Source: Omphalotus guepiniiformis (Eukaryota; Basidiomycota; Agaricomycetes; Agaricales; Omphalotaceae). From it: a stretch of 64,000 bases of DNA. The notes under the pieces were generated by a model, which saw nothing but the letters and a program-made list of their open reading frames with translations, had not been told where the DNA came from and made no database searches. The stretch spans positions 1-64,000 of the forward strand of contig JAQOOI010000063.1 of assembly GCA_028554645.1 (NCBI GenBank), given 5' to 3'. Within the stretch, counting starts at the first letter, position 1; each line of letters opens with the position of its first letter. Shown here piece after piece: positions 22,324-34,359 of the stretch. A program made the position numbers and the translations under genes.

Positions 22324-23227
22324 ATTATTGCGTCGCTAATTGTCGTTACTTTCGTGGCGATCTTTCTCCTTCGCGAGTGGATCGCGCAGAATGCGAGACC
22401 GGGAGTGTTTGATGACGAAAGAATACCGGTCCCGAACCCTAATCAAGATGTGTTGCAAGTTCCTCCAGCGGCTCAGGCCCCAGCACCACAGAGACGCAAT
22501 GCACTTTCTGGTGTGAGAGGAGATGATGATCCCAATGGACCTGCGGAGGTGGCCGCGCCTAGACAGCGCATGGACGTAAATGCGCGCTTAGCGCTTGCTC
22601 AGACACAATTGGAAGCTGTTCGGGCCCTTCACGCTCTAAGAACGGTGGAGCGAGAGAACAAGGTGTTGAACGAGGATGAAGAATTGGCGAGGGTACAGCG
22701 TGCTCAGCGACTGGGGTGGTCGGCTATTGAGTTCGCCCCTCCACAAGGGCAAGAAATGGAAGAAGAGCTTGATCGAGTCGCAGCGAAAGCCAGGCGAAGG
22801 AGCGGCTGAAAAGAAGGAGTTTTGCAAGGCGTTTACATATCGCCAGACAGAGTGGTGCCAGATGGAGACAGGAGATGGGAAGTCTGCCCGTTCCAGATGG
22901 AGCTTTTGAGGGGAAGGGTCAGCAGCAATCTATCCCACAATCTCCGGGCTCTGCAGCACTCTGTCTTCATCTTCGTCTAACCCAACTCCTCGTTCAAGCG
23001 TTTCACCCTCTCCTGCCTTGTTTCCTGATGTCCTACTTGAGCGACCGAACGGACCGATACCTTTTTCATTCGTATTCCGTCCGCCTTTGTCTACTGCCAC
23101 CGACTCTACCCTTGGAAATACGAGTCTTACATCATCTTCTCCCGCTGTGTCCAGTCCTTCCGCCACTTCTGCACCTGTTATCCAGTCGCATACGTTTTCA
23201 ATGCCTTTATACGCCTTAGACTCTTAG
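22324..23227 (+). pseudogene. Doa10/SSM4-like (MARCH-type E3 ligase) gene fragment fused to the Ras-GAP fragment
   Basis: From 22315 the sequence reads EDQIIASLIVVTFVAIFLLR then EWIAQNARPGVFDDE. I recognise this as the part of fungal Doa10/SSM4 ER ubiquitin ligases that follows the N-terminal RING-CH and first membrane helix. An acidic/Pro linker and a helical, charged stretch (LALAQTQLEAVRALHALR) come next. Further Ser/Pro-rich frames extend to about 23227-23300 (for example ERPNGPIPFSFVFRP). The RING-CH finger itself and all later membrane segments are absent, so this is an internal fragment. The assignment rests on memory of the family; a protein search would settle it. Reading frames after 22809 are shifted. 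Confidence 0.65.
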
Positions 23228-23581
23228 CTGAGCGGGAGTACGTCTACGCCTTCATCGTCAGTTCGTCGTCCACCCCTGCCGAGTACGACAAGTGTCCGGT
23301 TGTACAGATTTCTGTCGGCATGAAGTAAGGTGTACCCTGGACCAGAAAGATGGAGTCACTACACAGATAACGAAAAGAAGATCAGCTCACATTTTTTGGG
23401 TCTGAATCACCATCCGGAGAGAACGGTTTGGCTTATTCAAGGTCTGCTAATATACCTCGGTTACCAACGGCATACCACAACACATAGCCAGTGCTTATAT
23501 CCCGGTGCACCCATCCTGCAAGATACATTATAAGGAGACCTGAGTTGCACATCTGTTAGCCTTGACATTGTAAACCGAACT

Positions 23582-24033
23582 TCACATTGACAACTCACCG
23601 GTGATAGCACCTTGGAGAGCGTTCATGGCGTCGTCGAAGGTTTCTGTATCAGCCACCTTTACACACACTTCTTCGAATACCACTCGGTATTGAAATTTCG
23701 GAGAAAATGTTCGGACACGTTCGCTGTACATCGGTATCCCAGCAAGCGCTATAGTGGTATCACCTTCGCCATCAAATAATGTTGTGTCTTGTTCAGCTTG
23801 ATGAGCAACCTGCCTCGACGTCTTCCCTTTACACTCCCACTTTATCGTGAGGAAATGTTTCTTGTACCAGTTCTCTTCGAGCAAATTTCGGACGAGCTTT
23901 CTCTCTCTATCTTTCAATTGTTGGAATTCCGTGGGATCTTCCTGTGAGATGTCCGCGTCCGCTAATCGAGTTCTGAATTCCAACATGGTATCTTCGAGGG
24001 TGTGGAGAACCTTACGGTGAACATTCTTCGTGG
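23582..24033 (-). CDS. hypothetical protein or exon, unrecognised
   Basis: An open frame from the ATG at 23986 encodes 134 residues with balanced composition: MLEFRTRLADADIS, then a charged helical part (EFQQLKDRERKLVRNLLEEN), then a beta-rich part. The frame is open upstream for another 45 bp (KNVHRKVLHTLEDT), so the true start may be in an earlier exon. A possible ATG with a short exon lies near 24107. I recognise no family. Upstream sequence does not resolve into a clear exon. Confidence 0.4.
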
Positions 24034-24583
24034 ATCATTGTCCAAAATATGAGAAGCAGCGCTAGCAAGTCGGCGTCGGATCTACAATATACAACTTGGG
24101 CGCCATTTGCTCTCTCTATTCGTTGAGATATTCAATTGTCTCAATATAAACTCCAACAGCTGGCAACTGCTATATCGACAGAGTCGCTCTGGGTCACTGG
24201 ACGATGCAGTCAGAAGTTTCATCCGGTAGGACGACTTGAGGATACAGAGGATACACAGACGTGGGACTTGGGTTCGAGAACGGGGGGACCGATCTACCGA
24301 TGGAGCATCAAGCGCGGGAGTTAGGGATGTACGATCACATCTCTCGAGGAGGTTGAGTACATTGTATTCATGGTTTATGACGCTGAAAAAGTAGGGGGTG
24401 CTCGAGACTTATGCCGGTGAAAGGTTTGTCAAGAGACGAGTTCGAAGGATGACAATGTAGAGTATTCGTTGCAATATGCGAAGAATTCATTTTGGTACAT
24501 ATTTTACCAATTGCCTCAGCTAATGCAAGGCGAATCAGCAAGGAAATCGATGCGTAGCAAGATGCACATACTGATTCACAAAG
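24034..24583. other. intergenic region
   Basis: I see no gene that I can support between the unrecognised frame on the left and the small membrane-protein gene on the right. Confidence 0.4.
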
Positions 24584-25004
24584 TCACCATCGACTCTCGT
24601 CCTCGTCTTCGTCCTCGTCTTCGTCCTCGTCACCTTCTCCTACATCCCAGAAGATCAAGGTCACAATGATCGTGGCGATCAAAAGGGCTATAACAATGTC
24701 GACCTTGACGATTGTGACGTGAAGAACTTCCAGTATAGTCAGAGGCGACGTACGTCGGTAGCGCGAAAAAAGGTAATGATACAGCAAAATATGATGCCCA
24801 TGTAAAACTAAACGATGTCAATTGTAGGAAATGCTGGGAGAGGCCAAAACGTACATTGACAAGACATCCGTGAACGCATATTTTCATCTCCACAATAATC
24901 TCGACACGATCGCCGTTGAATTGCATCACCCAATCTCCATGGGCGTTGTTAAAGTTTCCTCCGTCGATCTCAAAGTCGTTAGCACCGTTGAACATGTAAG
25001 CCAT
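24584..25004 (-). CDS. small putative membrane protein, GGNFNN type, copy 1
   Basis: The ATG at 25004 begins MAYMFNGANDFEIDGGNFNN, followed by HGDWVMQFNGDRVEIIVEMK. The pattern F.GA..F.I.GG.FNNV.GD is one I recall from the N-termini of many mushroom proteins, including NACHT-type ones, though no NTPase motif follows here. After an intron starting near 24870, the 3' exon encodes a strongly hydrophobic helix (VDIVIALLIATIIVTLIFW) and then an acidic tail of alternating Asp and Glu, ending at a stop at 24584. The tail is encoded by a GAC/GAG microsatellite. A paralogue with the same exon order lies at 34360-34751. Function is unknown. Intron boundaries are inferred by comparing the two copies. 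Confidence 0.5.
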
Positions 25005-25142
25005 GGCGATAGAGTGACGAAAGTTGAGGGTGGTCTAGCGGGTGAGGTGGCGGTGACGATTGACGGTTTGGGCAACGGCGTGCGCAGGCGTTCACTGCAA
25101 ACACAAACATCATGTTGACATACAACATTACAACATACAATG

Positions 25143-25920
25143 AATTACTCTCTTGAACACACTCGCCAGAGGAATCGCTGTAATAGGTTTCTGTGGGCAA
25201 GGTACTGACATTGGTAGCAATCCCAAGTGATTTGCGCTCTGCAGCGAATTTGATTACCCGCGAAACCGTACGAATCCTAAGAACGCGTTCAATGGGTTCT
25301 TTGCTAGTCAAGACACCAAAATAAGCTGTACTCTCAGTGAAACTGTGCTCTGCAGCGCATATAATCAACGCCGTATGGACTCGAAGCTCAGCTCGGGCTC
25401 TCATTAGCTCTGTATATCGAATTGTACGATATTCTCTTCACCTCTTCTACCATCTACGCTGATTTCGTATCTTGCAGAACGGAGCGGCGTAGCTCGAGGT
25501 GGCACGGTTACGTTCAATTTCCAGAACGAACCATCGATTTTCCCTTTTTTTGGAACCAAGATGATGATGACGAAGTCTCCCATTATTCGATGTCTTGTCT
25601 ATCATGTTTACCGCCCGAGCCAAGCTATTGTTGGGCGATAACAACGGTCTGACGAAAGGTGATGAACGGCGAAGCTCATGGCTCACACTGAAATGGAAGC
25701 ATACCTCGAAAAGTATTCTGGCGTTATGCTTTATTTGAAGGAAACGGATGAAAGTGTGTATGGTAGATTGTGTGCGGTCCGTATAATTCTTGATTTCACC
25801 TGACTTGTCCCTCACTCTCACTCAACCAACATCCTATGCAACTAATCTGGTCTTCAGCCTTGTGCTTGATGAGCTCGCACCATTGCTCTACAGGAGGACG
25901 AAATTCTGACAGATTTCTAA
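25143..25920 (-). CDS. unrecognised coding fragment cut by repeat X
   Basis: On the minus strand, from the edge of repeat X, a frame reads RNLSEFRPPVEQWCELIKHK, continues to about 25802, and can be joined to a second one (TQSTIHTFIRFLQIKHNARI) across a GT..AG intron. A further frame (25404-25150) includes SKEPIERVLRIRTVSRVIKF. These look like exons of one gene, but I recognise no domain. The upstream part may have been lost when repeat X or the LINE arrived. Confidence 0.3.
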
Positions 25921-26343
25921 GGACGCAACGCAATGTCGGACCAACGCAACGCAACGTCGGACCGACGCAACGCAACGTTGGACCGACGCTGGACCGACAC
26001 AACGCAACGTCGGACCAACGTCGGACCGACGTCGGGCATTTTGTTTCCCGGCCGAGAAAGTTATATAATCTCGATTGAAAAAGGTGAACTTTTCCCAGGC
26101 CTTTCACGGCTAATAAACAAAGTGTTTTTCACGGCAACTTTTTTACATTTCTCAAAGGAAAAACAAGGGGTTTTTTGATATCTTTCTGAGCATGTAAAGA
26201 ATACATATTATATAATATAAATATACACTTTCTCAAATAATTTTTTGAAAGAATTTCAGACACTTTCCCAGCAGAAATATTTGTTAGATTTCTAAGTCTT
26301 TCCCATACACTTTCTAGGGCTGGAAAGATAGGTCCTGGGGCAG
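25921..26343 (-). mobile_element. dispersed repeat X, copy 1, joined to the truncated LINE
   Basis: This stretch matches 37510-38423 closely apart from a 537-bp insert in the other copy. One end is a short tandem array of GTCGGACC / ACGCAACG units (25921-26036). The other end is the sharp boundary CTGGGGCAGTG, seen at 26333-26343 and 38413-38423, after which the flanks differ completely. On the minus strand it begins CACTGCCCCAGG. I find no matching inverted repeat at the far end and no open frame, so the class is unknown. It lies exactly where the LINE reverse transcriptase stops. Confidence 0.7.
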
Positions 26344-28866
26344 TGTCTCTGCATCATTGTATAGGGCTTTGACTGTGTCAATGAAAGTTTTTGGGAGACC
26401 AAATTTCTCCAGGACCTGCCACATGTAGTCGTGTGCTATCTTGTCGTATGCCTTTTCCTGATCTAGGGCTACTATCACCCCGTTACGGTCTGTTGCTTCC
26501 GCATATGCCTGAACCATTCGGATTAACTGTGTTTGATTCGTTATGCGTCTCCCTGGGACAAAACCTGCTTGGTTCGGGTGTAGGAGTGTCGTCGCTGCTT
26601 TAGATAGGCGTATACTCAGAGCTTTCGTGAATATCTTGTAGTCTGTATTAAGCAGAGTAATCGGCCGGTAGTTAGAGATCTTGGTTCGCTCGTTCTTTTT
26701 GTAGATAGGGCACATCCAACCTTCCGAGAAGGACGTTCCTTGCGCGATGCCATAAGATCTCACATCGTTGAAAACATCGGTCAGTATTTTAATCACGTTG
26801 AAGGCTGGTCGGTTACATTTAACGTCTTCCTCGTATTTAGTGTTGAGCGACTTATATAGTTCGTATATGATACCATCGGGGCCGGCTGCTGTATCATTCT
26901 CCGATTTCATTAATGCTTCCGTGACAATATTGATGGTTATTGGTGCGTTTAACTCGGTCCATGCGTCTATCGGCGTCTGTGTGTTGACGTGTTCCAGCAC
27001 TTCTCGGATTGTGCTCAGTCTTTCTCTCTCCTGTTCAGGATCACTATCTATACCATCTGTCTGTAGTTTCTCGTGGTAGTTTCTGGCCAGCTCAGCCATT
27101 TTCCGGGAGTCCTTTTCGTATGTTTCGCCAGGGCTGCCCTCAGCTGGCCCCGTATTGCTGTCTGTGTTTGTCTCTAGTGCGTATATAATGTCTCGTGGCT
27201 TTTTTTCCTTGTTTGTATTGATCCAATATTTGCATATTGTTTCACCTTCTAGTCTATCATGAGTGTGCACATTTAATCGTGTTCTGTGATGTTGCTTCCT
27301 TTCCAACCTTCGGATTGATTCACCCAAAGCGGCGGAGGCCACTTTTCGTTCTTGTGTTGTGAGGTCCCGCCGATTGTCGATGTGTCTCTTCTCATTTTCC
27401 AGTGCTTTGATTTCACGTTGGATTCTCGGTATAATGATCTTATCTCTTTCTCTCAGCTTTTGTATAATGTCTGACTTATATGCTGCCCAGATCGTTTGGG
27501 GGTTGTGGTTGGGTGTACGAGCGCCCTCAAGGCTTCTAAGTTGTTCTTGTGCCACCAAACCCCGATCATGTGCATACTTCATGGCTTGCTTGTCTTTGAG
27601 GAGATGCTTTGGCATCTGCCATCTTCCTTTGCCAATATTAGGTGCCGTTTCACATGTGACGAGTACGGACACCATGTCGTGGTCGGCTTGGGGTATTGGG
27701 TTTGGTTCAATCCTCCATTCTCTCGCGGTGTTCAATAACTGGTCAGTTATATATATTCTATCAATCCTAGACTGCGATAGGGTGGATGTTTGGAGGAAGG
27801 TATAGGCTTTGGTGGTCGGGTATGTGTCCCGCCATCCATCCTTCATATTCCAGTTCATTTTTAAATTATCCATCGCTTCAACCGCTATCTCTGGGTCTTC
27901 ATTCGCAGGAAGGCGGTCTAAGGCCCCGGATTCCACCATGTTGCAGTCCCCGGCAATGATATCTGGTTTCGGGATTCGAGGGTGTTCATCGAAGAATTTT
28001 GTGATCTGTTTCCAGAATTTAGCATTCTCTAACCCACTTGTTGACCCCGTTTTGTGGAGATTCGGTGCATACACTGCCAGGACGCTCAAGGGTTTCTCTC
28101 CTCTCCACTTGGTTCTGACAAGTATCGCTCTCCCGGGGACTACCACCGTGGCTGTCGCCTTCGAGGTGTCTAACAATTCTTTGTTTAGGACGATCGCCAC
28201 CCCCGCCACTTTTCGTGGTTGCTCAGTATCTGCTGTCGCATATATTTTCATTCGTTTGGCGAACAAGGACTCCACGCCTTCCTTCCGTGCGTCATCCAGG
28301 TGGGTCTCCTGGACAGCAAGAATCGCGATTTTCCGTGTTCTCATAATCTGATTGACATGTAGCCATTTGTTCCCTGTGGCTCCTGCTTGTTGGAAGCCGC
28401 GTATGTTCATGGAGGCCACTCGTATCGCTGCACGGGTTGAGCTCTTTTGTTTGTTCCTCTCTGTGCGGTTTTGATGTCGACGGGTTCTTCGGTTAGGCTG
28501 TGTTCCTGTCGCACGGTTCGGGTCTCCTGAGTTCTGTCCCCTTATACCATTCGGCCTTTCTTCGGTTTCAGTTTGGGAATTCCCCCGTAGGTCGAGCTGG
28601 TTGCCAACATCGATTGGATCCCTCCCTTCTGTGTCGCCCGTGTTGGTACGCACATCCAGGTTACTCTGTTGGGTACTTCGTGTATCCTCTGGGTTCAATT
28701 GGAATTCATATCTTCCTCCCTGTGCGCTCCGCGCATGGGTACCTCCGGTACCTTGCCCGCCGAGACGTTCAACTGTCTCCACGAGCGGCGTAGACTGGGC
28801 TCCGCCCATGACTTGTTGCGCTGGAATGTCTCCGACATTCACCACCTCGACATTTCCGTGTCTCAA
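26344..28866 (-). mobile_element. LINE ORF2: endonuclease plus truncated reverse transcriptase
   Basis: This ORF2 belongs to a non-LTR retrotransposon, probably of the Tad1-like fungal group. The first ATG in frame is at 28809. The N-terminal 140 residues are low-complexity. An endonuclease/exonuclease/phosphatase domain follows (about residues 148-405): VASMNIRGF, VQETH, AGDCNMV, SRIDRIYI and ADHDMV supply the catalytic Asn, Glu, Asp, Asn and Asp-His. A reverse transcriptase begins near residue 650, with AAGPDGIIYE, YRPITLLNTDYKI and motif A VIVALDQEKAYDK. The protein stops before the YADD catalytic motif because repeat X begins there, so this copy cannot make a working reverse transcriptase. 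The endonuclease half is undamaged, suggesting a fairly recent insertion. Confidence 0.9.
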
Positions 28867-29392
28867 GGTATTGCTTGCCCTTTCTGGGTCAATTCCGCTT
28901 CCTTCACCGGGGGTCCTATCATCAGATGGGTCAGCAGCGGCCTGGCTTCCCCATCCTCTAGGAGACCTGGAGCCGAGTTCCGAATACTGTTGATTTGCAC
29001 CTAAGTTAAAGTAATTCCTGTATTGATTGACGTTAGTAGCTGTTTTGCTTCACTGGACTAGCCGAGCCTCAGTTTCGCAGCGGGGTTTGACGGTTCTGGC
29101 TCTCGATCACTGCTGTTTGGGCAGTTGTGATCTCCAGCCAGATTCCTCCGAAGAGTGGGACTCCGTCAGTATAGTCCACTAAGGAAAGCGTAACTCGCTT
29201 TCCTGTCCAACTTACCTAAATATGTTGCCAGTAGCGATGGGCGAGTTACGTTGCGTACTTTGAGTTGTGTCCCACAATCTCGCAGCACGGCTTCTTCCAG
29301 TCCCAAAACTGGGCATATGATGGAGCGGGGAGGTTAACATGTATTTCGTAGTTTTTAAGTAAAAAAATTTCGGTAAATGATGTAGGCATATT

Positions 29393-31270
29393 CTACCGGG
29401 GGTTGGGGTCAAAGTTCCTTCCAGGTCGTGTTCCTCGTGAACCTCGCATTGTTCCTCCTCGACCACCTCTCCTTTCTTTGTTACCCTCTGTTCCTCTCTG
29501 GTAGTTCGACTTCGGGAATTTCATCGCTTTAATTTGCGCCGGGGTCATTGTTGGCCCATACCAGTCAGGTACGTCTGGGATCGGGCATTGGTCGACAGGG
29601 TGTGAGTCTGACTTGCAAAAAAAGCAGTCTTGGAAGCTACGTGCAACGTCTAGAATGTCGATACCTAACCTGTACTTCTTTCCCTCCGGGTGCCATATGG
29701 TTTTGAGGAAGTCAAGGTGTCTGACATGATCGACCATGAGTGGTTTGCCACGGAGTTGCCACACCCATTTTTTCTGGCCTTGTTCGTCCTCCGTGCGAAT
29801 CGTGATGATGTGCCATGACATGGTTGCCTGGACAACTTTCTCGTCGAGGGTTTCGCCCGTGAGACCCGCTTCCTGCGAGAGAATATCTACCTGATGTCTG
29901 AAACGGCGATCCTGCCATATCACCTCCCTGATCATCCCCGTCGCTTCGAGAATGACCTCGGTTTTCGGCGTGACCGCGTCACCAGTTAGGTTCATCAGCG
30001 CCCATGAGTTTTTGGAGAGGGTGACCGGTAAGACACTGAAGGCAAGGTCCTTTGCGATTGCAAAGGTCTCTTGCCAGAGGAGAAAGTGTCGGAGATTCGT
30101 GTTTGCTCCTTGTAGGAACAAGACGAAAGGGCCTTCTGTGGGGGATTTGGTAGGCACGCGTGGTGCAGCCTTGGTGAGTTTGACCTGGTCTTCAGTTAGC
30201 CCTAAGCCATTTATAAACTCCTCTGCCTGCTGTTTGAAGTTCGGGTACTGGCGAGAGTAGTTGGCTGTGGATCCGAAGGGGAGGATGACTAGGAATTGGT
30301 GAGGCGTCTCCTGTACTTGTTGCAATTGCTCTCGTTCCACATTCCTCATGATAGCGTAGAAGCTCGCGTCGTTCCTGTGGAAGATCGTGTCTGTGTACGG
30401 GCGAGGTGGGGTGTCTGGGATTATTGCTGGTACAGCATACGGTCCTCTTGTGAGGCGACCATACGGGTCGCTGACCATTTGGACAGTGTCTGTGATGCTC
30501 GGGTCATACGGGTCAGGCATCTGGTAGTCCACCACCAGCACCCCCTCTGAGTCATCCATGGCTTCGGGTGATTGGCCAGGGCCACGAGCGGTTGGGGTAC
30601 TACCTGGGGGAGCTCGTCGCGGGGTTTTGGGAGTACTCGAGTTGGATGTATTGCGATCATTCCCTAGTGGTGGTTCAGTCAGGGTCCGCATGAAGCCGTT
30701 GATCGTAGGGCGACCTGAGGAGGAGAAGATGTCGTCTCCACTAGCCTCAGTGTCAGGGTAGGTGGAGTTTATGGCTCGCGTTGTCTGGCTCTCAGGGTGG
30801 GGGGTATTGGACGAGGGTCTGTCCTCTGAGAGCAAGTTTGTGCCCTCTGGGGTCCCAGCACTGCTCGTCCTTCGAGGGGAGTCTGGGCGATGCATGGGGA
30901 CATCTTTTTTGGGGCGCAGTGCCGGCTCGTCTATAGGCTCGTCGTCTTCGGGTTCCTCTCCGCGATGCTGTTTAGCTTCTGTTAGCCTAGTCACAGGTGT
31001 TCTCAATGTCAGCCTACCGGGCTCATAGCCGTAGCCATTGACGTTTGCCTTCCTCCTGAGGTTCGAACTGCTTTCGCAACTCTCCGCGTTCGGGGGGATT
31101 CTGCTGGGTTGGTCGCCAGTTCGGGTCTTGCCTCTGGGGCTAGGCAACTTGGTTGTAGGTGCAGGTTCAAAGTGTGGTGTTTCCCTGTGCTTTTTCGTTT
31201 TTTCCACCTTGCCATCTATATAGTTTATCCAGGCGATATCTCCAATTTTCTTAGTGCGGTTCGGTTCCAC
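29393..31270 (-). mobile_element. LINE ORF1 (gag-like, CCHC knuckle)
   Basis: A continuous frame of about 625 codons lies upstream of ORF2 on the same strand, the usual ORF1 place. The N-terminal half is Pro/Ser/Thr-rich and probably disordered. The middle is globular. Near the C-terminus is a single zinc knuckle, CFFCKSDSHPVDQC (C-x2-C-x4-H-x4-C), followed by a Gly/Arg-rich basic tail (RRGGRGGTMRGSRGTRPGR), both suited to binding RNA. The frame is bounded upstream by a TGA, and its first in-frame ATG is about 130 codons in. The true start is therefore unclear, or the 5' end is damaged. A spacer of about 530 bp separates it from ORF2. Confidence 0.8.
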
Positions 31271-32549
31271 GTACCCTGCTCATCACTATTCTTATCGGGT
31301 GAATTGTTCATCCGCTACTCGTGGCCATAACTCGTTGTTCTGTTGGGGGTCTGTAGCTAGGTTGCACAAGGTAGCTTATTCTATTCTGGGGCGTCGTATT
31401 ATCGTACGATTCTCCCCGGTCAATTCATTGTCGCAGTCCCTACAAGTTGTAGACAGTCTCTACTTGTATCGTTAAGTTAGACTTAGTTCGTCGAACAGTC
31501 AGTCTGACTCGTATATTGGCCCAGTAGAGCGTTCCACGCAGCTAAGGGGGGAGATCCATTCAGAAATCGCAGCTCCGCTGCCCCATAGTTCTCTTGGAGA
31601 ATTCTATGGCTGCTGTATTTTAGCAGTAACAATGCATTAATTGTCGTTGCTCCGCAACTTTTCCTTCCTCAGCTTTGAGTGAAGGGTGCCTATTAGTTTC
31701 CTCCCGTTTTTTGGGAGTACTTGTCCCTTGTGCCACGTAGAGGCTAGGCACCGGACCATAAGTATTGAATCTTGAATCACATATGTAATACCAATTGAGT
31801 TGTTGACTGTAGCAAGAAAGGAACCCAGAGAATTATCCTAACAACCACTAATCTTGCTCTGGAGCACACTGGCTGTGACAAGAACATGCCAGTGGTGGTT
31901 CAGACATATCAATCTTCGATCTTCAATTCATGCAGACAAACTACTATCAACTACTATCAACTACTATTGTACAGACAGAAAAAGAACACTGAAGATAGGT
32001 AAGCAGAGCAAGTGACATAGAATACTACTACTAAGAAAGGAGACAGTGGACAAGGAAGATTTAAGAAAGGGATGGTGGTGGTGTACACATGTGTTTGTAC
32101 TTTCAGAAATCTGAATGATTCTGAAGAAGCAAGATATACTTGTTGTGTGTATGAGGGGTAAAGAGCAAACGAGGTATGGCATAGCTAAAAGTATTCATTG
32201 ATAGATTGATTATGAATTTGTAGTATAATTTTGTTCTTATGTATGCACTGTTCTGCCAGTTTGGCCCCTCAACTGAGCCTCCAATTGCATCGGTAACTAT
32301 TACTCATTGTCACTTAGTCATCTCGTGCATACCCAGAATACGGGTTCTGGATTGGTTGCAATTCAGTCGACATATGCCTGTCAATTCAACAGAGACATAC
32401 TTTCTACAATGGACATTACCCACATGAACAATATGGGTAGATTGGATGTTGATTATGCTGAGGATCACGGAATAGGTATCATTGATGCTCACTCTCACAA
32501 ATTTCCTCATTCTTGATTCATGAGATTAGGTATTTCCATTGAAGATCCC
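31271..32549. other. LINE 5' flank and AT-rich spacer
   Basis: The first 450 bp may be LINE 5' untranslated sequence. From about 31770 the base composition changes: CpG becomes rare and TpG/CpA common. A triple ACTACTATCA repeat lies at about 31941-31967. No gene can be supported. Confidence 0.4.
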
Positions 32550-33546
32550 TGTTATGTCCTCGTCAAATCCACGCAGTGGTAAACTAGCAACAAGAGCACG
32601 TTGTTACGAATGTTTTCTTTTTTCATCTTATCTCATTGTTTGTACATATAGACACTTTTATTATCAGTAGATAACATCGTAAGTTATAGATCTAGGGTTA
32701 TATTAAATACATATGTATGTAGCATGATGATCGAGATCAAGCATGTAGACCTCAAGGCGATCACGATCATTAATGAAGTACTTGAGGTGATCGAACTCAT
32801 GGTAGACACACGGTGTATTAGTCAAGGGTTATAGCCCAGGGTTTAGGGTTTTATTTACGTATATAATAAGTCCGCTTAGGTAGATATTTCTTTAGCTTCG
32901 ATCTTGTCAATAACTCCTCGAGTTTAGACTTGTACTTAGCATACTTCCTTGTATCGTCTCTTTTCTCAATTTCACTTTCTGCTTTTCTCTTACTCGTGTG
33001 AAACTAAGATCATTGTGTTTGGTTATTTGAGTTTGATAACTCGAGTCGCTGACACACGTGTACTAAAGTTACTGCTGAGCAGCTCTAGTACGCTACTGAG
33101 AGAATCAGTAGGATTGACAGGGGTTTGGTTATGTTACCGAACATGTTGTACATTGAGAATCCAGACGAGAAATCAGATCAGAGACTAGAAAAGAGACAAG
33201 AAAGAGACGAGAAATAGAGACAAGAGACTGAGCAAAGGGAAATGAGAAGACAAACAATTTATTTAGTTGATGTTGTTTATATACAGATTGCTCTATAGCT
33301 ACTTGGGTTATTTGATTTGTAAAGGTACCGCAATGACTTGGTATGACACTGATTGACTAGGTATACAACGGTGATTGGATATTAGCAAAGACTGTTGTGA
33401 GGATTGCGTGATCAATATGAGACTGCCAAGGTTTGATGTTATGAAAATGATTGTTGGATTGAGCTACCAAGGTTTGATGTGGTGGAGTTACTGATGATTG
33501 ACAATGGTGTTGAATATGGTGTGGCAAAAAGAGTAGCCTCATAACA
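32550..33546 (+). mobile_element. solo LTR 1 with 5-bp target duplication
   Basis: The ends are TGTTATG (32550) and CATAACA (33546), a short inverted repeat in the TG..CA form of LTRs. The element is flanked by a perfect 5-bp duplication, ATCCC, at 32545-32549 and 33547-33551. Its sequence matches LTR 2 next door along most of its length. There are no internal retrotransposon genes, so it is a solo LTR left by recombination. Confidence 0.85.
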
Positions 33547-33563
33547 ATCCCACCAAAGCTAAC

Positions 33564-34145
33564 TGTTATGTCCTTGTCAAATCCACGCAGTGGTGAACTA
33601 GCGACAAGAGCACGTGTACTAAAGTTACCACTGAGCAGCATTAGTATGCTACCGAGAGGATCAGTAGGATTGACAGGGGTTCAGTTATGTTACCGAACAT
33701 GTTATAGATTGAGAGTCAAGACAACAAATCAGACTAGAGACGGGAAAAGAGACGGGAAAGAGATGAGAAATGCAGACAGAGACTGAGCAAAGGAAAATGA
33801 GAAGACAAACGATTTATTTAGCCAATAACTTTCTAATTACATCGGGCTAGTTTATATACAGGTTGTTCTAATGCTACTTGGGGTATTTGATTTGTAGAGG
33901 CACCAAAATGACTCAGTATTATGCTGAGTGACTAGGTATCATGACTATTCGACAATGATTGTTACCGAAGATGTTGTGAGGATTGCACCATCAATGCGAG
34001 ACTACTGAGTTCGAAAGGGGAGCTATCAGTTGTTGGGTGTGGCTACTGGGAGTGGACTTAATAGAGTTATCAAAAGTTGAATCGAAGGTTGAGTCTACCG
34101 GTAATTAACTGAGATGTGGAAGGAAAAATGGTGGCCTCATAATAC
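33564..34145 (+). mobile_element. solo LTR 2, internally deleted
   Basis: It starts with TGTTATG and ends CATAATA, one base changed from LTR 1. The flanks are CTAAC and CTAAT, a duplication with one C-to-T change. Compared with LTR 1 it lacks about 415 bp. The breakpoints both read CACGT in the longer copy, which suggests deletion between direct repeats. It lies only 17 bp from LTR 1 but has its own target duplication, so the two were separate insertions. Confidence 0.8.
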
Positions 34146-34359
34146 TAATTGGGTTGGTGAAAAGCTCGTTCCCAAGGTGACGGTGGTGTGAACCCTCATT
34201 GACAGTCCACAAACTTGTATGGGTAAAATAAATGTGTTCAAATGATAATGTACATCAATCATCTCAAATTTCAATTCAGTGCAAATTCCAGTTGTTCCAG
34301 CTGATGTGGAGATTGATCAGAGTGAGAAACAGTGTGTATGATAAGAGGCACATACTGAT

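Noticed and set aside
26391..29004. Plus-strand open frames across the LINE
   Set aside because: They are antisense to the endonuclease and reverse transcriptase frames and show no domain.
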